From Chrysomallon squamiferum (Eukaryota > Mollusca > Gastropoda > Neomphalida > Peltospiridae): a stretch of 12,500 bases of DNA. The stretch spans positions 7,641,099-7,653,598 of the forward strand of contig CM022678.1 in the NCBI GenBank assembly GCA_012295275.1, given 5' to 3'. The notes below the pieces were generated by a model, which saw nothing but the letters and a program-made list of their open reading frames with translations, was not told the origin of the DNA and ran no database searches. The position numbers and the translations under genes are program-made. This document shows, piece after piece, positions 8,249 to 12,500 of the stretch; the stretch's first letter is position 1; each line of letters begins with the position of its first letter.

Positions 8249-8302
8249 ATGCCTATCCGGTCTAGAAAGTTTGTGTTTATAAACCGATGTTGGCAAATTA
8301 AG
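8249..8302 (+). other. Possible first exon of the plus-strand locus, doubtful
   Basis: An ATG with a favourable context (ACGCCATG) opens 18 codons, MPIRSRKFVFINRCWQIK, that end exactly at a strong donor AAG/GTGAGC (GT at 8303-8304). It sits in the densest CpG cluster. It exits in phase 0, which suits entry into 8657 in phase 0, but that frame meets TGA after six codons. The peptide is basic with no clear signal sequence. It may be untranslated leader or chance. Confidence 0.2.
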
Positions 8303-8656
8303 GTGAGCCGATAAGTCCAATTTATCGAACTACGAGCAAACCTTTTATATGAAGTAAATATCTGAGATTAATACTGTCTCTTGTGTTATATCTTATAGAA
8401 AAAAAGGCGACTATCACATAATCTTTTTACCATCCCAGTCGCTGAAACGGAACTTAGTCGCAATTAATTCTCAAAAATTCTGAATAAATAATTTATAAAT
8501 TTAATATTTTCGGTAACTTTTAAATAATTTTTTATTTTTTATTTTTTGGTTTCCAAATGATAAGTGATAAATTTTATAATTTTTTATATATATTTTTTTT
8601 TTTTAACAATTATGTATTAGGGTTATCAATGATAAATGTAATTTATCTATTTACAG

Positions 8657-8825
8657 GATAAACAAGCCTTCTGCTGACCAGAAAAAGGCCAAGGATGACC
8701 ACTTGACCATGTGTGTAGTGCAGCGTTCAGTGAAGAACATAACTTCTCCAGTCCTGGCAGTTAAGAGAAATTTATACAGACTCAGACACTCAGATGTGTT
8801 CAACATGTTTGTAAACAGATGCTGG
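8657..8825 (+). pseudogene. Exon candidate upstream of the EGF modules, unrecognised
   Basis: Acceptor TTTACAG (AG 8655-8656) and a weak possible donor GTATAA (8826) enclose 169 bases, much less AT-rich than their flanks and with one CpG. Two readings compete. Phase 2 entry gives 56 open codons from INKPSADQKKAKDD through MCVVQRSVKNITSP to VFNMFVNRCW, then TAA at 8829. Phase 0 entry gives DKQAFC, TGA, PEKGQG, TGA, PLDHVCSAAFSEEHNFSS and TAA. The second has the TGA-only start typical of the other decayed exons here, the first is longer. No family recognised; probably the region before the EGF modules. Confidence 0.35.
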
Positions 8826-8831
8826 GTATAA

Positions 8832-9181
8832 TGGACAAATAATTCAGTTTACTACCAGATTTTATAAACTACTTAATGTCACCTGAGAATGTTTTAATAT
8901 TAATATTATTTTAATTTGATTAATTAGGTATGTTTAAGTGAACAATGAGTTAACAGTGATTACAGTGAGTTATATCTATCATTAATTACATCTATAATTT
9001 TTGTTTGTTTATTTAATTTTTAAAATGATAAAAAAAAGTCCTTAACATTTTTGAACTATGCTGATTTTAATGCATTTTAAATTAATATTAAATTGACATA
9101 AACAAAAAACTGATTAAAAAATGAAGAAAAAAGAAACAAGTCAAAAAAAGTTTTTCAAACAAAAAATTACTTTTGTTTCAG
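8832..9181. other. AT-rich CpG-free intron-like stretch
   Basis: No exon-like island. It runs up to the TTTGTTTCAG acceptor of the next module and would be an intron of the plus-strand locus. Confidence 0.55.
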
Positions 9182-9282
9182 ACTGAGAATGTAGAAGCCA
9201 GGGTTTGACATGGGAACAGATTTGTCATAAAGCTGAAGGCAGTTTGTCAGTATGGATACCACTTGAAAAAAGTATGAGAAAG
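9182..9282 (+). pseudogene. EGF-like module 1, broken
   Basis: Acceptor TTTGTTTCAG (AG 9180-9181), then in phase 1 (G)AC, TGA, GAA TGT: D, stop, E, C, the usual opening of a calcium-binding EGF module with a stop in it. The frame continues RSQGLTWEQICHKAEGS, with tryptophan (TGG) where cysteine 2 belongs and cysteine 3 in place. Two bases are missing in the following aromatic codon. The next frame gives VCQYGYHLKK, with cysteine 4, a tyrosine (TAT) for cysteine 5 and the conserved GY. Cysteine 6 is lost. A plausible donor is AAG/GTTAGC at 9283. Cysteine spacing 6-3-8 is normal for the short C2-C3 class. At least one stop, one frameshift and three cysteine losses make it non-functional. Confidence 0.68.
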
Positions 9283-9299
9283 GTTAGCATTTGTTTCTT

Positions 9300-9360
9300 T
9301 GAACTGTAGTGTACCCATCAAAGCAAAAAGTGCAAGGGCTGCCTGTCTTGTCTCAGATGA
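9300..9360 (+). other. Cysteine-rich island between modules 1 and 2, uncertain
   Basis: After an AG at 9308-9309 one frame reads CTHQSKKCKGCLSCLR and then TGA at 9358. Four cysteines in 14 residues is unlikely for random AT-rich DNA. It may be the displaced end of module 1 or a remnant of another small disulfide exon. A second frame (phase 1) is open for 27 codons without cysteines. I cannot choose between them. Confidence 0.25.
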
Positions 9361-9402
9361 AAAAGTCCTTGGTTTCACAAATATTGAAATAAGCTTTTTA
9401 CT

Positions 9403-9462
9403 TTATTATTATTATTAGTAGTAGTATTATTATTAGTAGTAGTAGTAGTATTATTATTATTT
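9403..9462. repeat. Interleaved (ATT)n / (AGT)n microsatellite
   Basis: Blocks of ATT and AGT triplets alternate right up to the acceptor of EGF module 2, so the repeat stands where the pyrimidine tract of the intron should be. Confidence 0.95.
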
Positions 9463-9464
9463 AG

Positions 9465-9596
9465 ATCTAAATGAGTATACATCAACTGATGTCAGTATTA
9501 CTAAGTATACTGATACTTGTACTAACAGAATCAGTGGATTAACTTGTTCCTGTCCAGCTGGGAAGACACTTGAAAATGACCAGACAACATGTGTTA
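9465..9596 (+). pseudogene. EGF-like module 2, open frame but lacking two cysteines
   Basis: A symmetrical phase 1-1 exon of 132 bases between acceptor TTATTTAG (AG 9463-9464) and donor TTA/GTAAGC (9597), with no stop. With G supplied by the previous exon it reads DLNEYTSTDVSITKYTDTC, then TNRISGLTCSC, PAGKTLENDQTTC and V. The opening matches D-[IL]-[DN]-E-C of calcium-binding EGF modules, but cysteine 1 is tyrosine (TAT, one base from TGT) and cysteine 2 is missing, with threonine or tyrosine near its place. Cysteines 3-6 keep the spacing 8-1-12. Cysteines 3 and 4 would be left without partners. It is the best-preserved module and confirms the family. Confidence 0.78.
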
Positions 9597-9841
9597 GTAA
9601 GCAGAATTTCTCATTACAAAATAAATTAATATAAAAATACTTTTTAAAATATTTTAAGAACATAATTATATTTTCAAATTTGATTGAACTTATTCTGTTA
9701 AATTAGAAATTTCTGATCATATTTAGATTATACTTCTAACATAATTTTATAAATTTTGTTTTACATAAAAATACTAACACTAAAGTTTGATTTTAATTTA
9801 ATTTATTTATTGTAAATTTAAATTTTAATTTTCCCTTTCAG
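9597..9841. other. Intron between EGF modules 2 and 3
   Basis: AT-rich, CpG-free, from GTAAGC to a pyrimidine-rich TTTTCCCTTTCAG. Confidence 0.7.
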
Positions 9842-10010
9842 AGCATTGTCAATGTAAATCATGCTGGGTGGTGCGTGATGTGAAAACAACAGAGATGAAT
9901 GTAGTGTTTCAACAGTTTCATGTCAAGCAAACAGCAGCTGCAAAAACCTGCCAGTCTCCTATCGTTTGAGTGTAAGACAGGATATCACAACTTGTCAGAT
10001 GAATGTATAG
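9842..10010 (+). pseudogene. EGF-like module 3 with preceding half-module, two frame changes
   Basis: A strong acceptor (AG 9840-9841) and donor ATAG/GTGAGT (10011) enclose 169 bases, one more than a multiple of three although both borders are phase 1. The entry frame gives HCQCKSCWVVRDVKTT, which resembles the cysteine 4-5 half of an EGF module. The frame then changes near 9890 to DECSVSTVSCQANSSCKN and LPVSYR, a standard start with cysteines 1-3. At 9965 one G seems to be lost from a TGT codon, removing cysteine 4, and the frame changes again to ECKTGYHNLSDEC. Spacing 7-5-8-1-10 is normal for calcium-binding EGF. The result cannot be translated through. Confidence 0.75.
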
Positions 10011-10062
10011 GTGAGTAGGATATACTTAATAAATTGTTAATTACTCAATATTAAAAATTTGG

Positions 10063-10220
10063 TAACAGGTTGAAATTATAACATTTTACATAATAAACAG
10101 CTATATGCTGTAAATGATTCCTTTCTACTTAATAAATATTTATATGCTCAAAATGATTGCTTATTACTTTATAAATAGTGATATCTAAAAACATTACTCT
10201 ATTTTACTTTAAAAAAAATA
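10063..10220. repeat. Degenerate tandem repeat, about 39-base unit
   Basis: Two clear copies start at 10102 and 10141 with TATATGCTG/CTCA, AAATGATT and a shared TTACTT..ATAAATA end. Weaker copies precede (about 10063) and follow (about 10180). It lies in the intron after EGF module 3. Confidence 0.65.
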
Positions 10221-10467
10221 GTTAAATGATACCAATGATTGATGAATTTTGTATATCATTTTGTGATTTTAATTACCAAAGAAATCAGAATGGATGTTTT
10301 AGATTGAAAAATGACATAGGAATGAGTTAATTAATACCTCAGTGACAACATTAACTTTATCTGCATTAAAATGTAATAAATAAATAAAATAATAAAAATA
10401 TTATTTTATACTTGTTAATACATTTTTATTCAAAAATGTTTATTTAACACAGAAAATCAACTTTCAG
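10221..10467. other. AT-rich intron-like stretch
   Basis: No exon-like island on either strand; CpG-free. Confidence 0.55.
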
Positions 10468-10518
10468 TAACTAAGAAACAACAAAAAAGAACCCAAAACA
10501 AAACATGTTTAGTACCAG
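10468..10518 (+). pseudogene. Possible 51-base mini-exon, doubtful
   Basis: Acceptor ACTTTCAG (AG 10466-10467) and donor CCAG/GTAATT (10519) enclose 51 bases, phase 1 in and out, without a stop: TKKQQKRTQNKTCLVP. The symmetrical phases match the EGF exons around it. The peptide is lysine-, glutamine- and asparagine-rich, as an A-rich patch would give by chance, so this is only a candidate. Confidence 0.25.
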
Positions 10519-10609
10519 GTAATTTAATTTTTTTCAGTTTGAGTCACATTAATTTTTAGCAACATGAAACAAAAAAACCAAAAAAACGAACACTTTTTGT
10601 TTAAATGTA

Positions 10610-10740
10610 ACAAAATTTTATAAAATTATAAAATATTTTGTTTTCATTTGTGTCAGAAAGTGATAAAAGTGTAAATTATTTTAGTTTGACAAAATATAAT
10701 AAAGTTATAAAAATATTTTGTGTTCAGTTGTGACAGTGCT
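10610..10740. repeat. Tandem duplication, 79-base period, covering the module 4 acceptor
   Basis: ACAAAAT...ATAAAG/ATTATAAAATATTTTGT...TTCA recurs at 10610 and 10689 with few differences over about 45 bases. The second copy provides the acceptor TGTTCAG of EGF module 4; the first has TTTTCATTTGTGTCAG in the same place. Confidence 0.7.
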
Positions 10741-10844
10741 GCAGTGAAGAGTTCATGTGAACAGGGCTGTAGGGTGCGTGACACAGTGGAGCAGTGTTTG
10801 TGTAGAAATGTTTACCTTGAATTCAGACAACAAAACATGCTCAG
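10728..10844 (+). pseudogene. EGF-like module 4, six cysteines over two frames
   Basis: Acceptor TTGTGTTCAG (AG 10726-10727) and donor CTCAG/GTGAGT (10845) enclose 117 bases. From 10729 one frame reads CDSAAVKSSCEQGC, RVRDTVEQCLCRN, then the frame changes near 10810 (two bases missing or one extra) to FTLNSDNKTCS. All six EGF cysteines are present, with a short C2-C3 loop (EQG) and C4-L-C5, like the FXa-inhibition / calcium-binding EGF group. The normal acidic D-x-[DN]-E start is missing, and the expected phase-1 entry would instead reach TGA at 10745. The two shifts cancel in length. A retained CpG lies at 10777. Confidence 0.7.
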
Positions 10845-11127
10845 GTGAGTCAGTTCTATCTGGTTCTCAGGTTAAATTGTTCACTTCAAGCATTGTTAGT
10901 TTATTCATATTTTGAGTTTAAGTGTTATCTGTTTGAATCTGACTGGCCAGCATTTCTACCATTATATGTTGTGTTTTTTTTATTATTAATAATGTCATGC
11001 TCATTATATAATCAGCAATCAGTTTATAGCTTATGTATGCATTAGTAGCTTTTGTGCTATTCAAATAGTTAAGTTAAAATTGTCATTTCTGGAATTAAGA
11101 AAATTTCAAAGCAGTTAATACTATTTC
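10845..11127. other. Intron-like stretch after EGF module 4
   Basis: From the donor onward no exon is evident. The 66-codon frame starting at 10845 begins inside the donor and reads through intron; it is F-, L- and Y-rich and not treated as a gene. A transmembrane exon might be expected between here and 11.9 kb but I cannot see one. Confidence 0.5.
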
Positions 11128-11330
11128 AGAAACTTGTCAGAATTTATGAATAATTTTTATTTTTATTAAGAATAGTTACATCTGTCTAACTTAAACTTGA
11201 TTAGTTTTAGAAATGCTCAGAACTTATGAATTTTAAATTAATCCATATATTAGAAATAATTTCTGTGTAAATGATATTTGAGTAATTTTAGAAACTTGTC
11301 AAAATGTATGAGAAAGTTTAATTGTTGTTA
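11128..11330. repeat. Degenerate tandem repeat, exact 81-base spacing
   Basis: The word AGAAACTTGTCAGAA..TATGAA or a close variant begins at 11128, 11209 and 11290, exactly 81 bases apart, with weaker similarity through the units. Three copies in an intron of the plus-strand locus. A possible fourth copy before 11128 is not convincing. Confidence 0.7.
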
Positions 11331-11427
11331 ATGAAATATTCACAAACATGAAACATGCACACACAAACCTCCATATATATACATATACAGTGAATTTAAT
11401 TAACTCAAATCAAATATAGTGATATCA

Positions 11428-11715
11428 ATAAAATGAAATGATATACATTGAAATGAAATGTGATATTGTGCAGTACAATAAAATAAAATAAATGAAATGA
11501 AATACTATGAAATACATTTCAACACAACACAACACAATACAATAATTGAACCAAACTGAACAAACTGAACTGAACTGAACTGAACTGAAATAAGAAATGA
11601 AATAATGTTAAAATATAATAAAATTAATGGAATAAAATAAAATAAAAAGTAATGTGTGAAATGATTCACAATGAAATAAATGAAATGAAATGCAATACAA
11701 TGCTAAACTAAACTG
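11428..11715. repeat. Five-base-period repeat cluster with changing unit
   Basis: Pentamers of several kinds follow each other: AAATG, AAATA, AACAC, CTGAA, then AAATA and AAATG again, with short interruptions. The period of five is kept while the unit changes, as when a pentanucleotide microsatellite mutates and re-expands. Confidence 0.88.
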
Positions 11716-11884
11716 ATTTTGTCCATGGAATAAATGGCTTTTTAACAGTAAGTAAAAAAATCATGAAAATAATTAAGTGACAACCCATCCCATTTGAATC
11801 ATATCAATCTTCATTTTACATGTAAATTGTATAATATTGTTTATACAACTCTGTATTAATTAATAATAGATTTGTTTTCTTCAG
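11716..11884. other. End of the last intron
   Basis: AT-rich, ending in TTTGTTTTCTTCAG, a strong 3' splice site for the terminal exon. Confidence 0.6.
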
Positions 11885-12066
11885 GGTCCTTTTTCATAAG
11901 CTTGTTTTGAGACAGAAAGAAAAGATGAGAAGCAACTTTGATTCTAAATGACTTGTTGTGTTTATCCCCAAGTTCTTCAAGTTTTCACACTACTGAACAA
12001 ACTAAACAGAAGAAACAACAGAAGATAAAATATCTTCACAAGAAATATGAAGAACTGAATACCTGA
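11885..12066 (+). pseudogene. Terminal coding exon of the plus-strand locus, tail with two TGAs
   Basis: After a strong acceptor (AG 11883-11884), phase-1 entry gives SFFISLF, TGA (11908-11910), DRKKR, TGA (11926-11928), then 45 open codons: EATLILNDLLCLSPSSSS, FHTTEQTKQKKQQKIKYLHK and KYEELNT, ending at TGA 12064-12066. If both internal stops were CGA, a hydrophobic end would run into an arginine-rich segment, as at a cytoplasmic face. The tail is basic, glutamine- and lysine-rich and probably helical. No known domain or phosphorylation motif is evident. Choosing this frame relies on the phase-1 rule of the EGF exons; another frame (VLFHKLVLRQKEKMRSNFD) is also open for about 20 codons. Confidence 0.5.
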
Positions 12067-12262
12067 AGAATATTTAGAGCTTTTAGAAAGTTCCACACCA
12101 AAAGTATTATTTTAAAAACAGTTACAGTAATTTGAAAGTTCAGGTATATCTTAGACCATGTTTTTCTAAATTATTAATTATGGATTTTTTTGAGACTTTT
12201 CTAATATTATCTTTTTCATATGAAAAAGTAGTTTTGATGTTAATCTTTTCTTTTCTTGTTCA

Positions 12263-12268
12263 AATAAA
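12263..12268 (+). promoter_or_regulatory. Poly(A) signal of the plus-strand locus
   Basis: AATAAA about 200 bases after the last stop codon, followed within 15-30 bases by a T- and GT-rich stretch (TTTTGTTTTCTGTTTTT) as expected for a cleavage region. Chance hexamers are common here, so position and the downstream T-rich element are the support. Confidence 0.45.
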
Positions 12269-12377
12269 TATTTCAAATTATTTTGTTTTCTGTTTTTCAT
12301 TACATATTTGTAGCTAGCATTTTCATCAGACTTGAGAAATAGTTGAGTGAGGAATATTTGTATTTATATAGTTTTGA

Positions 12378-12495
12378 AATAATAGTAGAAGTAATAGATT
12401 GTGGAAATACAGATACAGATAATGTTGCAGCAGTTAGTAATAGAATTAGTAGTAGTAGTAGTAGTAGTAGTATAACTAGAAATAATAGCAGCAAT
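12378..12495. repeat. (AGT)n microsatellite with ATT/AAT-type flanks
   Basis: About eight AGT units at 12447-12472 lie within a wider zone of AGT, AAT and AGA triplets. The word AATAGTAGAAGTAATAG near 12380 resembles the flank of the repeat at 920-945. Confidence 0.9.
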
Positions 12496-12500
12496 AGTAA

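Larger units (their letters stand above)
7741..8520. promoter_or_regulatory. CpG-retaining spacer between divergent loci, possible bidirectional promoter
   Basis: About 29 CpGs occur in 780 bases, densest at 7805-7858 and 8161-8455, between two blocks almost free of CpG. The neighbouring loci point away from it on both sides, so it is the natural place for their 5' ends and for unmethylated promoter sequence. A TTTATAAA word lies near 8276-8283, but no initiator or arrangement of elements can be proven. A promoter role is inference from CpG content and gene orientation. Confidence 0.4.
8657..12268 (+). pseudogene. Decayed multi-EGF gene, plus strand (whole locus)
   Basis: The locus consists of one unrecognised exon candidate, four EGF-like modules, a possible mini-exon and a terminal exon, in one orientation and mostly with phase-1 borders as in multi-EGF genes. 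Each module has damage: TGA in the first, two lost cysteines in the second, two frame changes in the third, two in the fourth, and two TGAs in the terminal exon. Introns are kept, so it arose by DNA duplication or in-place decay, not by retroposition. The parent would be a secreted or type I membrane protein with calcium-binding EGF modules. No transmembrane helix is preserved, so anchoring is unproven. Sequencing error in a live gene is less likely given the lost cysteines. Confidence 0.7.

Noticed and set aside
8276-8836. Similarity between 8276-8296 and 8809-8829 (both encode F-[IV]-N-R-C-W)
   Set aside because: Seventeen matches in 21 bases is expected many times by chance among all pairs in a window this long and this AT-rich.
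4569-11928. TGA as a recoded sense codon or selenocysteine
   Set aside because: Frameshifts and lost EGF cysteines in the same exons show decay, and no SECIS-like element or other sign of a variant code was seen. CGA-to-TGA decay is simpler.
11885-12066. Homology between the two terminal exons (4675-4324 minus and 11885-12066 plus)
   Set aside because: Short resemblances such as KQK..K and Q-rich parts were seen, but no continuous alignment; both are merely hydrophilic tails entered in phase 1.
1-12500. Bacterial operons, phage, CRISPR arrays or an integrated virus
   Set aside because: No long open frames, ribosome-binding sites, regularly spaced repeats with unique spacers, or polymerase, integrase or capsid-like sequences; introns and microsatellites show animal nuclear DNA.

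Overview
This is eukaryotic genomic DNA, most likely from an invertebrate animal. It is AT-rich, has short exons separated by AT-rich introns with GT..AG borders, and carries many microsatellites: (GATA)n, (CA)n, (CT)n, (ATT)n, (AGT)n. CpG is lost in blocks, the pattern left by mosaic gene-body methylation in molluscs and other lophotrochozoans. A mollusc is my best guess; no species can be named from sequence alone. No rRNA, tRNA gene, CRISPR array or intact mobile element is visible, and no complete undamaged protein-coding gene is present.

The main content is two decayed multi-exon genes pointing away from each other. The plus-strand locus (about 8.66-12.27 kb) has four recognisable EGF-like modules at 9182-9282, 9465-9596, 9842-10010 and 10728-10844. 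A terminal exon at 11885-12066 encodes a basic, polar C-terminal tail and is followed by a poly(A) signal. Phase-1 borders and cysteine spacing fit EGF modules, but every module carries a lost cysteine, a stop or a frameshift. It reads as an unprocessed pseudogene of a secreted or membrane multi-EGF protein.

The minus-strand locus (about 7.44 kb down to 4.21 kb) is a chain of short exon candidates at 7438-7361, 6887-6832, 6118-6013 and 5747-5635. Their splice phases fit together, and the fourth looks like a worn EGF module. Further coding remnants lie at 5187-5053 and 4675-4324. This chain is an inference from frame, phase and composition, and is less certain than the plus-strand locus.

Between the loci, about 7741-8520 keeps many CpGs and could hold the 5' ends or a shared promoter. 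A second CpG-retaining block covers 961-2460. The blocks 1-960, 2461-7740 and 8521-12500 are almost CpG-free. The stops met in the phase-consistent frames are all TGA, as expected if methylated CGA arginine codons decayed. The rest of the window is simple-sequence repeat, degenerate tandem repeat and AT-rich intron or spacer.
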